Of a DNA stretch of 26,552 nt, positions 1 through 6,563 are shown piece after piece (position 1 is the stretch's first letter; every line of letters begins with the position of its first letter). Location of the stretch: the IMG/VR virus record IMGVR_UViG_3300028025_002519, positions 1 through 26,552 of that record. The stretch is one strand, 5' to 3'. The notes beneath the pieces are model-generated. The model was not told the DNA's origin and made no database searches. It worked only from the letters and a program-made list of their open reading frames with translations. Source of the DNA: a virus. The translations under genes were made by a program, and so were the position numbers.

Positions 1-1
1 G

Positions 2-346
2 GCTGGTTATGCGTACAGATGGATTAGGGTATCTACTTTAAATCAATCGGACCCCCGTAATCTCTCAGCAAAACTGAGGGAAGGTTGGGAGCCAGTGCGA
101 ATTGAAGAACAACCTAAGTTTCAACTGCTAGTTGATCCCAATAGTCGATATAAAGACAATATTGAGATTGGCGGTTTGTTGTTATGCAAAACCCCTGAAG
201 AATTTGTTGAGCAACGTAATTCACATTACCAAAAGCAAGCAGAAAATCAGATGGTGGCTGTAGACAACACTCTTATGCGCCAAAGTGACCCACGGATGCC
301 CCTTTTTAATGAAGGAAAATCCACGACGAGCTTTGGTAAAGGTTAA
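2..346 (+). CDS. Phage protein upstream of head genes, 5' truncated
   Basis: The reading frame is open from the left edge, so the start lies outside the window; 114 residues are visible. The visible part begins near a YRWIR segment, passes through an EGWEPVR segment and ends in a polar tail rich in Gln, Ser and Lys. An internal GTG at 95 could be called as a start, but the frame continues upstream with sensible phage-like sequence, so I read it as the C-terminal part of a longer protein. It lies 21 nt before the putative decoration gene, with the order expected of a head-assembly gene. A scaffold or a head-associated protein is possible by position only; I do not recognise a catalytic motif and the function is unknown. 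Confidence 0.7.
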   Translation, partial: AGYAYRWIRVSTLNQSDPRNLSAKLREGWEPVRIEEQPKFQLLVDPNSRYKDNIEIGGLLLCKTPEEFVEQRNSHYQKQAENQMVAVDNTLMRQSDPRMPLFNEGKSTTSFGKG

Positions 347-367
347 TTTTAATTTAGGAGTATAAAA

Positions 368-994
368 ATGGCTTATCCAAGCGTTTCAGCTCCATCCGGC
401 TTAGTTCCGATCAACAGCGTAGATGGCAAACCCTACGCTGGTGCAACCCGTCAATTGCCAATCGCAAGTACTTATAACACTGCGATTTTTAACGGGGATA
501 TCGTAGCTGTAGTCGATGGTGGCACAATTGAAAAATCAGGCGTTACAGACGACTCTACAACTACCCCTGCTAACTACACTTATGGTGTGTTTGTTGGTGT
601 TCAGTATGTAAACAGTCAAGGTCAAACCGTTCAAGCTCAATATTACCCAGGTAATGCTGCTGCTACTTCGGCTGTGGCTTATGTTGTTGACGATCCTATG
701 GCTGCTTTCAAAGTAGCTGTTGTATTTGCAAACAGCGTTGTAACAACCGTTAATCAAAGTGTTGTAGGTATTAACATGGCAATTGACCAAGGTACTGGTA
801 ATACAACTACTGGTAACTCTGGCACAGGCGTTCTTGTTCCTACCAACAATCAAGGTAATGCAGCGACTCTACCTGTTCGTGCTGTTTCTGTAATTCCAGA
901 GACCGCTACTGGCACAAATGCCTTCACTGAAGTAGTAGTGAAGTTGAACAACCCACAAATACTCCGTACAACGGGTATTGATTACGCCGCTTAA
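368..994 (+). CDS. Putative capsid decoration/structural protein
   Basis: A 208-residue protein rich in Ala, Val, Thr, Asn and Gly with almost no charged residues, a composition typical of beta-rich virion proteins. No signal peptide or transmembrane segment is evident. The ATG is preceded by TTTAGGAGTATAAAA, a strong Shine-Dalgarno site at good spacing. It ends 11 nt before the major capsid gene, where phages commonly place a head decoration or cement protein. The role is inferred from position and composition; I recognise it as a type often found beside the capsid gene of uncultured tailed phages but cannot name a characterised family. Alternatives are a scaffold-replacing head protein or another minor head protein. 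Confidence 0.6.
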   Translation: MAYPSVSAPSGLVPINSVDGKPYAGATRQLPIASTYNTAIFNGDIVAVVDGGTIEKSGVTDDSTTTPANYTYGVFVGVQYVNSQGQTVQAQYYPGNAAATSAVAYVVDDPMAAFKVAVVFANSVVTTVNQSVVGINMAIDQGTGNTTTGNSGTGVLVPTNNQGNAATLPVRAVSVIPETATGTNAFTEVVVKLNNPQILRTTGIDYAA

Positions 995-1005
995 GGAGCT
1001 TAAAA

Positions 1006-1914
1006 ATGGCTATTTCTCGTGCCCAACTACTTAAAGAGCTCCTCCCAGGCCTAAACGCATTGTTTGGTTTGGAGTATGCGACTTATGGTGAACAACATAA
1101 AGAGATCTATGATACTGAGACCTCTGAACGTTCGTTCGAAGAAGAAACTAAGTTGTCTGGCTTTAGTGCCGCCCCAGTGAAAAACGAAGGCAGTGCAATT
1201 GCTTATGACAACGCACAAGAGGCTTTCACAGCTCGCTATACCCACGTAACGATCGCTCAAGGCTTCAGCTTAACTGAAGAAGCTATTGAAGATAACTTGT
1301 ATGACAGCTTATCCGCTCGTTATACCAAGGCGTTAGCTCGTTCCATGGCGTATACCAAGCAAGTTCGTGCTGCTTCTGTGTTAAACAATGGCTTTAGCGC
1401 TAGTTTTCCAGGCGGTGATGGCGTAGCTTTATTTGCTACTGACCATCCACTAGTCTCTGGCGGAACTAACTCAAACGAACCTGCTGTTCCAGCTGACCTT
1501 AACGAAACTTCCTTGGAAGCCGCTGTTATTCAGATTGCTGCATGGACGGATGAGCGTGGTCTGTTGATCGCTGCTAAACCTAAGAAGTTAATCGTTCCAC
1601 CCGCACTACAGTTCGTGGCAACTCGTTTGCTAGAAACCGAACTCCGTGTTGGTACAGCGGATAACGACATTAATGCATTAAAGAACAACGGTTCGATCCC
1701 AGGAGGTTATACAGTTAATAACTACCTGACCGACACCAATGCTTGGTTCTTGTGCACTGATGTTCCAAACGGCATGAAGCACTTTATTCGTACACCATTG
1801 CAAAACAGCATGGACGGTGACTTTGACACCGGTAACGTACGTTACAAGTCTCGTGAGCGTTATTCCTTCGGATTCTCGGATCCACTAGGAATGTTTGGTT
1901 CGCCAGGAGCGTAA
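1006..1914 (+). CDS. Major capsid protein, HK97-fold (Mu gpT-like)
   Basis: A 302-residue protein that builds the icosahedral head shell. The N-terminal part is acidic and helical (about residues 1-60), followed by a mixed alpha/beta body. The segment around FATDHPLVSGGTNSN (about 142-156) and the late segment NVRYKSRERYSFGFSDP (about 279-295) are typical of the Mu-like major head subunit gpT group of HK97-fold capsid proteins. Length fits that group, which often lacks the long scaffolding delta domain. Start: ATG with TAAGGAGCTT upstream, 11 nt after the preceding gene. A strong terminator follows the stop, as expected for a highly expressed capsid gene. Assignment to the capsid is fairly secure; the exact subfamily is from memory. 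Confidence 0.85.
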   Translation: MAISRAQLLKELLPGLNALFGLEYATYGEQHKEIYDTETSERSFEEETKLSGFSAAPVKNEGSAIAYDNAQEAFTARYTHVTIAQGFSLTEEAIEDNLYDSLSARYTKALARSMAYTKQVRAASVLNNGFSASFPGGDGVALFATDHPLVSGGTNSNEPAVPADLNETSLEAAVIQIAAWTDERGLLIAAKPKKLIVPPALQFVATRLLETELRVGTADNDINALKNNGSIPGGYTVNNYLTDTNAWFLCTDVPNGMKHFIRTPLQNSMDGDFDTGNVRYKSRERYSFGFSDPLGMFGSPGA

Positions 1915-1924
1915 TGTAGTAAAG

Positions 1925-1957
1925 AAAAGGGGGGCTAAAAACTCCCCTTTTTTATTT
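1925..1957 (+). terminator. Rho-independent terminator after capsid gene
   Basis: An AAAAGGGG arm (1925-1932) pairs with CCCCTTTT (1944-1951) around an 11-nt loop, followed by further T residues. It starts 10 nt after the capsid stop codon. The stem, loop size and T-tract match an intrinsic terminator and would separate head transcripts from the downstream block. Because the A-run pairs with the T-run, it may also act on the opposite strand. Confidence 0.75.
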
Positions 1958-1991
1958 GTTTGTAGTAAGATTATTGAAACTGGGTGAAGCG

Positions 1992-2032
1992 CCTATCAAA
2001 CTGCCCCAGCAGACGCATACACGATTGATAGG
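1992..2032. repeat. 8-bp perfect inverted repeat in largest intergenic gap
   Basis: CCTATCAA (1992-1999) is matched by TTGATAGG (2025-2032) with 25 nt between; a flanking G-T pair can extend it to 9. It lies between the capsid terminator and the gene at 2061, in the only gap above 100 nt in the window. It could be a hairpin in a 5' leader or a spaced protein-binding site. I found no convincing sigma70 promoter around it. Function is not established. Confidence 0.4.
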
Positions 2033-2060
2033 TTGATCTTTGTATGAAGGACAATTTAAA

Positions 2061-2801
2061 ATGGCAAGAACTACTTTTTCAGGCCCAGTGCGGGCTGGTT
2101 ATCAAGGCGGAGACGCAAGCGCACAACAACCCTTAACCCCTACCACTATCAATACTGGTAGCGTAATTCCAGTTAATGAGGGAACGGCAGCTTCTGGCTT
2201 CTATTCTCGAGTTATGCCAACCACAGGTTTTGGCTCAAGTGCTTACGAAACTCCTGGCGAGGCTTTTTCTGTATTTGGACGTGTCCAGTGCGGCACTCCT
2301 TTCGCTGTAGCTCCTTCTACTACTTTTAACCACATGGCTGGTGCAGTAGGTGAGTTTGCAGTTATTGGCACATATGCTAACTTTGGCTTAATGGCTGGTG
2401 TAATGGGTATTATTAACACCAATACCCTGTCAGGCGATGCTGCTGTTATGGCATTTATGGACGGCGATGCTGGTGTAACTACCGCTCGTTGCGCTTTTGG
2501 TGTTGCAATGGCTCAAACCACAGCTGGTTCTGGTTTTGAGTATGGTATTGACCTGAAGATGCAAGACCCTGTAGCTGATGCTGGTGGTCCTTCTGGCGTT
2601 AAAGCATATACCAAAGCTAATATCCGTATGGAAGATGACGTTGTAGTTATGGTTGATGCAGGTGCTCCTGTTGATGGCACTACTGGTGATAACTTTGCTG
2701 GCATCGGTTCTATGTACATAGATAGCACCGCTGGAAACCTTTATATTCAAACAGGAGCAATTACTAGCCCGGTTTGGAAGTTGGTTACCAGAGCTGCTTA
2801 A
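2061..2801 (+). CDS. Putative virion structural protein
   Basis: A 246-residue protein rich in Gly, Ala, Thr and Met, without signal peptide or convincing membrane helix. I chose the ATG at 2061 because GAAGGA lies about 9 nt upstream; the frame is open to a TTG at 2040 but that lacks such a site. The N-terminus (MARTTFSGPVR) and the C-terminal segment GNLYIQTGAITSPVWKL look like phage head or appendage proteins, the latter like a beta-strand closing motif often seen in virion proteins. It follows the capsid terminator and overlaps the next gene by one base (TAATG). Specific role unknown; a head fibre or a minor head protein is plausible. Confidence 0.6.
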   Translation: MARTTFSGPVRAGYQGGDASAQQPLTPTTINTGSVIPVNEGTAASGFYSRVMPTTGFGSSAYETPGEAFSVFGRVQCGTPFAVAPSTTFNHMAGAVGEFAVIGTYANFGLMAGVMGIINTNTLSGDAAVMAFMDGDAGVTTARCAFGVAMAQTTAGSGFEYGIDLKMQDPVADAGGPSGVKAYTKANIRMEDDVVVMVDAGAPVDGTTGDNFAGIGSMYIDSTAGNLYIQTGAITSPVWKLVTRAA

Positions 2802-2971
2802 TGTTGACTCATAAAGATCCAGAAGTTCAGGTAATGCTTGGGCTTCTGGAATCACAAAGAGATCACGTTATGGGTATCGTAGCAATGCAGGCTAAGCAAA
2901 TTGAAGAGCTAAAAGCCAAGCTTGCTGCTCAACATACAGATCAGGAGAACAAAGATGGCAATGCAATATGA
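2801..2971 (+). CDS. Small coiled-coil protein, unknown
   Basis: A 56-residue protein starting at the ATG that overlaps the preceding stop (TAATG). The middle and C-terminal part form one predicted amphipathic helix, with the run MQAKQIEELKAKLAAQ showing heptad-like spacing of hydrophobic residues, so a short coiled coil is likely. The tail is polar. It overlaps the following gene by 17 nt, which indicates translational coupling. I do not recognise a family. Such small coiled-coil proteins between head genes could be assembly factors or trimerisation partners, but that is a guess. An in-frame GTG at 2774 would add nine residues inside the previous gene and is less likely. Confidence 0.5.
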   Translation: MLTHKDPEVQVMLGLLESQRDHVMGIVAMQAKQIEELKAKLAAQHTDQENKDGNAI

Positions 2972-3443
2972 CGTAAAGTCAGTCCACGCAACTGTTTCAG
3001 GTCTTATTTATGGTGAAAGAACACGTTTAAAAGGCGTGGTTATTTCCCCAAGCACGTCTGTAACATTTAACTCAACTTTTGCGGATACTGCTGGAGCTTT
3101 AACTGGAACGTATGACATTCCAGGGTCAACCGTTTGCACAGTGACTATCACCAATCATGGCTTATCAAACGGTGCCGCAGTTGGATTAAACTTTACTTCT
3201 GGTACAGCAATAGATGAGGCTTACACTGTAGCAAACGCAACAGCCAACACATTCACTGTAACAACAACAAGTTTAACTACTAGCGGTAATGTAACAATGT
3301 ACCCTAAAATCCTTGCGGAATTTGACTCTTCTTCAGGCACTGCTTATTACGTACTAATTCCAGGTGAAGGCATTCTTGCAACAGAAGGATTGGTTGCTTT
3401 ATTGCCAAGTGCTAACGTAACTGCGACTGTTTTTCACGGATAA
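2955..3443 (+). CDS. Beta-rich virion protein, paralogue 1
   Basis: A 162-residue protein. Start chosen at the ATG at 2955 because AGGAG lies 7 nt upstream; the longer open frame from a TTG at 2922 lies inside the preceding gene. The centre carries a small beta motif, VTITNHGLSNGAAVGLNF then FTVTTT (about residues 62-105), of the HGLxxG type that recurs in phage virion proteins and is sometimes matched by the E1 FCCH-domain model. The C-terminal part has LIPGEGI and ends in NVTATVFHG. The next gene has the same layout (VKS start, LIPGEGI, TVTATVYYG end), so the two are tandem duplicates. Likely a head or appendage component; precise role unknown. Confidence 0.6.
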   Translation: MAMQYDVKSVHATVSGLIYGERTRLKGVVISPSTSVTFNSTFADTAGALTGTYDIPGSTVCTVTITNHGLSNGAAVGLNFTSGTAIDEAYTVANATANTFTVTTTSLTTSGNVTMYPKILAEFDSSSGTAYYVLIPGEGILATEGLVALLPSANVTATVFHG

Positions 3444-3449
3444 ATTGCT

Positions 3450-3935
3450 ATGATGCAAACCGATGTTAAATCGTATCGTGCGGCAGCGTCTGGAGTCGCT
3501 ACCACAAACCCTGTACGCTTAAAAAACGTAACAGTTACTAGTGCTACTGTATCTGCAAGAAATATAGCAGTTGCAGATCCAACGGTTTCAAAATCTGGCA
3601 CTTGGAGTCGTACTGGAACACTAGTTACGGTTACGATTAACAACAATGGTTTAACAAATGGTCAGCGGGTGTTTTTGGATGTTGCTGCTGGAACCACTAT
3701 GCGTGATGGGGTATATGAAGTATCTAACGTTGCAACCAATACGTTTACAGTTACTTCCGCTACAACAGGGTCTGCAACTGGTACGGTAACGATGTACACA
3801 AATATTTATGTTGAACTAGATACATTTAACACAATAGGTTTGCCTGTTCTTATTCCAGGTGAAGGCATTAATTGCCCTAACGGTATTTTTGTTGGGGTTG
3901 GATCAAGCGTAACAGCAACGGTGTACTATGGCTAA
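3450..3935 (+). CDS. Beta-rich virion protein, paralogue 2
   Basis: A 161-residue protein aligned along its whole length with its upstream neighbour: a DVKS motif near the start, the beta motif VTINNNGLTNGQRVFLDV and NTFTVTS in the middle, VLIPGEGIN near residue 140 and a SVTATVYYG end. Only the framework residues are shared, so the duplication is old. It begins 6 nt after the first copy. Its end overlaps the next gene by 8 nt. Two divergent copies suggest different sites on the virion or a hetero-oligomer; neither can be shown here. Confidence 0.6.
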   Translation: MMQTDVKSYRAAASGVATTNPVRLKNVTVTSATVSARNIAVADPTVSKSGTWSRTGTLVTVTINNNGLTNGQRVFLDVAAGTTMRDGVYEVSNVATNTFTVTSATTGSATGTVTMYTNIYVELDTFNTIGLPVLIPGEGINCPNGIFVGVGSSVTATVYYG

Positions 3936-4248
3936 ATCCCCTGCATGGACTCGCAAAGAGGGTAAGAACCCTGAAGGCGGCTTAAATGCTAAGGGTAGAG
4001 CTTCGTACAATGCAGCCAATCCTGGCAAACCTGGACTTAAACGTCCACAGCCAGAGGGTGGTTCAAGGCGTGATTCCTTCTGCGCCCGTATGAAGGGTAT
4101 GAAGAAAAAGCTAACCAGCGCTAAAACTGCTAACGATCCAGATAGCCGCATCAATAAGTCCCTACGGGCTTGGAACTGCAAAGAAGGCGGAGCCGTGCGT
4201 GGTGATGGATGTGAAGTTCGTGGTAAGACTAAAGGGAAAATGGTGTAA
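3928..4248 (+). CDS. Small basic protein with GKTKG tail
   Basis: A 106-residue, strongly basic protein with no membrane segment. The N-terminal half is rich in Lys, Gly, Asn and Pro (PAWTRKEGKNPEGGLNAKGR); the centre has SRRDSFCARMKGMKKKLTSA and then INKSLRAWNC. From memory this arrangement matches a domain of unknown function seen in phages (DUF6321-like), which I cannot check. The last 23 residues (EGGAVRGDGCEVRGKTKGKMV) form the first, divergent copy of the GG-to-GKTKG tail found in the next genes. It overlaps the preceding gene by 8 nt and is 2 nt from the following one, so it is in the same operon. A DNA-binding or virion-internal role fits the charge but is unproven. Confidence 0.65.
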   Translation: MAKSPAWTRKEGKNPEGGLNAKGRASYNAANPGKPGLKRPQPEGGSRRDSFCARMKGMKKKLTSAKTANDPDSRINKSLRAWNCKEGGAVRGDGCEVRGKTKGKMV

Positions 4249-4250
4249 TC

Positions 4251-4547
4251 ATGGACTTAATTAAACAGCAAGGTAATGTAATTAAACAAATAGGAAGTGG
4301 TTTAGTTGCTCCTGGGATATCTGATGCTATTAATAGTTTTGTAGACACCGCTACCGGTGATGCTGGTAAATCCCAAGACGAAAAGATTAGAGCTTTGGAA
4401 GCTGAAGTTGCTGCGGGTAGAAAAACCAAACAACAGGCTCAAGCGGAAGTCGGTATGAAAAAAGGCGGTAAGGTAAAAGTATCCTCCGCTTCTAAACGTG
4501 CTGACGGCATAGCAGTTAAAGGTAAAACCAGAGGACGGATAGTCTGA
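4251..4547 (+). CDS. Small protein with RADGIA-GKTRGRIV tail
   Basis: A 98-residue protein in two parts. Residues 1-65 are helical and mixed-charge, with a GKSQDEKIRALEAEVAAGRK segment likely to form a coiled coil. Residues 69-98 form the fullest copy of the shared basic tail: MKKGGKVKVSSASKRADGI then AVKGKTRGRIV. The stop overlaps the next start (TGATG). The N-terminal part has no counterpart in the neighbours, while the tail does, so the tail behaves as a portable module. Function unknown; the tail could be a targeting, DNA-binding or processing element. Confidence 0.65.
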   Translation: MDLIKQQGNVIKQIGSGLVAPGISDAINSFVDTATGDAGKSQDEKIRALEAEVAAGRKTKQQAQAEVGMKKGGKVKVSSASKRADGIAVKGKTRGRIV

Positions 4548-4789
4548 TGGAAATGATGCTATGGAACATGGTGTTAACGGTGCTTCTTGGGGTGCTTGCC
4601 TATATTGGGCATGAAAAAGCCTCTGAAATACAACGCCTTAACATATTATTAAACAAAACTCGTGAGGAGATAGCTCGTGATAACGTTACTCAAGCAGAAA
4701 TTGACCGCATTATGCAGCACATTGACCAGCGCTTTAACAAGCTTGAAAGCAAAATTGACCAACTTATTCAAAGCAAAATAAATGCCTAG
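4547..4789 (+). CDS. Membrane-anchored coiled-coil protein
   Basis: An 80-residue protein with one N-terminal transmembrane helix (about residues 5-21, MLWNMVLTVLLGVLAYIG) followed by a long charged helix to the end, with heptad-like spacing in ITQ- and LESKIDQLIQ-type segments. This is the architecture of many small phage membrane proteins, including inner-membrane spanins, but it lacks the length and Pro-rich end of a typical spanin and sits far from the lysis genes. It starts on the TGATG overlap with the previous gene and overlaps the next gene by 8 nt. It is the only member of this cluster without the basic tail. Role unknown. Confidence 0.6.
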   Translation: MEMMLWNMVLTVLLGVLAYIGHEKASEIQRLNILLNKTREEIARDNVTQAEIDRIMQHIDQRFNKLESKIDQLIQSKINA

Positions 4790-5252
4790 TGTAAGTAAAA
4801 AGCAACATAATTTCATGGCGGCTGTGGCTAATAACCCAAAGTTTGCCAAAAAAGCAGGTGTATCTTCCGCTGTAGGGAAGGAATTTTTAACTGCCGACAA
4901 AGGCAAAACTTTTAAAGAAGGTGGAACTATGAAAAAGATGAATCCAGGAATGATGGCTATCATGGCTAAAAAGAAACCTATGAAAATGGCTGACGGCGGT
5001 ATGCCGATGGTTGAGAAGGACGGCAAAAAAGTCCCAGCGTTTGCTGCTGATGGCGTAGGCAAAATGAAAAAAGGCGGTATGGCGCATTCAGACATTGCCA
5101 AAGACAAACCAATGATGAAGAAAGTTGCTGCTAAAGCTGTTAAAGGTCATGAGAAGCGTTTGCACGGTATGGCTAAAGGCGGCGGCATTGAGATCAAAGG
5201 CAAAACTAAAGGCAAAATGATTAGAATGAACAAAGGCGGAAGAGCCTGCTAA
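4782..5252 (+). CDS. Lys/Met/Gly-rich basic protein with repeated GG motifs
   Basis: A 156-residue protein with a very high Lys, Met and Gly content. The N-terminal 45 residues (PSVSKKQHNFMAAVANNPKF, then AKKAGVSSAVGKEFL) are a recognisable module of phage proteins, superficially like DUF3008-type SKKQxxFM motifs. The rest is low-complexity with spaced motifs EGGTM, ADGGMP, KKGGMAHSDIA, KGGGIEIKGKTKGKM and a final NKGGRAC. The GKTKGKM element is a copy of the shared tail, here followed by 10 more residues ending in Cys. Strong positive charge suggests nucleic-acid contact inside the head, an inference only. It overlaps the preceding gene by 8 nt and abuts the next without a gap. Confidence 0.65.
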   Translation: MPSVSKKQHNFMAAVANNPKFAKKAGVSSAVGKEFLTADKGKTFKEGGTMKKMNPGMMAIMAKKKPMKMADGGMPMVEKDGKKVPAFAADGVGKMKKGGMAHSDIAKDKPMMKKVAAKAVKGHEKRLHGMAKGGGIEIKGKTKGKMIRMNKGGRAC

Positions 5253-5648
5253 ATGGTTAAGCGTGTAAACCCTATTTCTTCTACATCCCAAATAGATTTG
5301 GGATTTGGGGCTGATCCTGAGCAATTGCAAAAGGGTAGACCTGCAGATCCGGGGTACAAAGAAATACACGAGAAACACAATCCACCAGAAAAGGACCAAA
5401 AAGGTAAAGCCGCCGAGAACAAAGAGTTTGCAGATAAACGTCAACCACAAAGTCCTTTAATTCGTCAAGAAGCCCTTAATCAGATGAAACAAATGCTAAA
5501 TATGGCGGGCACTGCCGGTGATCTTGAAAAAGGTATGATGGGTAGCAGGCTTAAAAAGCCAAACTATAAGTCTGGTGGCAAAGTAAGTGCATCATCCCGT
5601 GCTGATGGTATAGCCAAGCGTGGTAAAACTAAAGGAAGGATTGTGTAA
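5253..5648 (+). CDS. Basic protein with RADGIA-GKTKGRIV tail
   Basis: A 131-residue hydrophilic protein. The N-terminal 60 residues are disordered-looking, with many Pro, Lys and Glu (KGRPADPGYKEIHEKHNPPE); the centre is helical (SPLIRQEALNQMKQMLNMAG). The last 27 residues repeat the shared tail: YKSGGKVSASSRADGIAKRG then KTKGRIV, almost the same as the tail at 4460-4545 though codons differ at many positions. The stop shares one base with the next start (TAATG). The unrelated N-terminus attached to a conserved tail again supports a modular element. Function unknown. Confidence 0.65.
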   Translation: MVKRVNPISSTSQIDLGFGADPEQLQKGRPADPGYKEIHEKHNPPEKDQKGKAAENKEFADKRQPQSPLIRQEALNQMKQMLNMAGTAGDLEKGMMGSRLKKPNYKSGGKVSASSRADGIAKRGKTKGRIV

Positions 5649-5941
5649 TGCCTGATTATCGTAAACCCACAGAAAAAGAAACCGAAAAGCTCAATAAAGC
5701 CCGCAAAATGATGGGCGAGGGTATTGAAGGTGAAAAAGATATTTTTTCTAAAATCTCTACTATTGCTGCTAAAAACGCTCGTGGCGACATACGAGCAGCT
5801 AGAAAATTAGCCGAATCTGTTCCTGCAGACGCCCGTGAGGGTGAGGCATATGAGTATGCTGGGTATAAAAAAGGTGGCAAAGTATCTAGTGCTTCCAAAC
5901 GAGCTGATGGCATAGCAATTAGAGGGAAGACAAGAGCATGA
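5648..5941 (+). CDS. Small helical protein with shortened RADGIA tail
   Basis: A 97-residue protein. Residues 1-70 are charged and helical, with segments TEKETEKLNKARKMMGEG and AARKLAESVPADAREGEAY. The tail runs YKKGGKVSSASKRADGIAI then RGKTRA and stops, lacking the GRIV end seen in its relatives. The stop overlaps the next start by 4 nt (ATGA), so the end may have been trimmed when that overlap formed. The start lies on a TAATG overlap with the previous gene. The protein resembles small phage proteins of unknown role; the tail ties it to the neighbouring set. Confidence 0.65.
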   Translation: MPDYRKPTEKETEKLNKARKMMGEGIEGEKDIFSKISTIAAKNARGDIRAARKLAESVPADAREGEAYEYAGYKKGGKVSSASKRADGIAIRGKTRA

Positions 5942-6219
5942 GAGCTAGTCGTGGTATGGGCGCCATAAGCCCTTCTAAGATGCCTAAAGGGGTTAAGAGA
6001 GCTCGCAGAGATGACACGGACTTTACGCAATATAAAGAAGGCGGTAAGGTTTCAAAGGTTAATGAAGCAGGTAACTATACCAAGCCTGGTTTGCGTAAAC
6101 GGATCTTTAACAGTATCAAAGCCGCTGCGGTACAAGGCACTGGCGCAGGTCAATGGTCAGCCCGCAAAGCCCAGTTAATGGCTAAACGCTACAAAGCAGC
6201 AGGCGGGGGCTACAAGTGA
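5938..6219 (+). CDS. Basic protein, N-part of a DUF5872-like domain
   Basis: A 93-residue basic protein. It begins MRASRGMGAISPSKMPKGVK and continues with ARRDDTDFTQYKEGGKV, which carries the GG element, then a segment NYTKPGLRKRIFNSIKAA and finally GQWSARKAQLMAKRYKAAGG before GYK at the end. From memory the QWSARKAQ...YKxxGGGY segment is the first half of a DUF5872-like region known from large DNA viruses and phages, whose second half here begins in the next gene. It overlaps the previous gene by ATGA and the next by 4 nt (GTGA). Function unknown; likely a virion or DNA-associated basic protein. Confidence 0.65.
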   Translation: MRASRGMGAISPSKMPKGVKRARRDDTDFTQYKEGGKVSKVNEAGNYTKPGLRKRIFNSIKAAAVQGTGAGQWSARKAQLMAKRYKAAGGGYK

Positions 6220-6563
6220 AATGGTCAGACAAGCGCAAAAAGTCGATCAACTGCGACAGCCCAAAGGGGTTCTCGGAGAAGGCTCATTGCGCCAGCAAAA
6301 AGAAGAAGATGGTGGGGGGTGGTTTAGCAAAATCACAGCAATCTTTAAAAGCTTGGGGCGACCAAGAGTGGACAACCAAGTCAGGGAAGAAGTCATCCGA
6401 GACGGGCGAGAGATACCTGCCCAAGAAGGCAATCGAAGCGTTAAGCCCACAAGAGTACGCAGCAACGACACGGGCAAAACGGCAAGGAAAAGCACAGGGA
6501 AAACAGTTCGTGCCCCAGCCAAAAACAGTAAAAGCAAAAGTAAAACCGTATAGGAAGATATGA
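6216..6563 (+). CDS. Basic protein, C-part of a DUF5872-like domain
   Basis: A 115-residue basic protein using a GTG start that overlaps the previous stop (GTGA). The N-terminal 38 residues contain INCDSPKGFSEKAHCASKKK, with two Cys, and a GGGLAK turn. The rest, from SLKAWGDQEWTTKSGKKSSE through TGERYLPKKAIEALSPQEY and AATTRAKRQGKAQGKQFV to the basic end, looks like the second half of a DUF5872-like region (recalled, not searched). A 110-residue open frame at 6221-6553 overlaps it but gives low-complexity sequence without these motifs. Its stop overlaps the adaptor start by 4 nt (ATGA), coupling the basic cluster to the adaptor. Function unknown. Confidence 0.7.
   Translation: MKWSDKRKKSINCDSPKGFSEKAHCASKKKKMVGGGLAKSQQSLKAWGDQEWTTKSGKKSSETGERYLPKKAIEALSPQEYAATTRAKRQGKAQGKQFVPQPKTVKAKVKPYRKI

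Noticed and set aside
2040-2060. Earlier TTG/GTG starts for the genes at 2061, 2801 and 2955
   Set aside because: The upstream starts at 2040, 2774 and 2922 lack proper Shine-Dalgarno spacing or lie deep in the previous gene, while the chosen ATG codons have AGGAG-like sites or stop/start overlaps.
6221-6553. 110-codon frame overlapping the gene at 6216 on the same strand
   Set aside because: The frame at 6216 has phage-conserved motifs (TGERYLP, PQEYAATTRAK) and couples to both neighbours by 4-nt overlaps. The alternative is a basic low-complexity read-through without motifs, though true dual coding cannot be excluded by eye.
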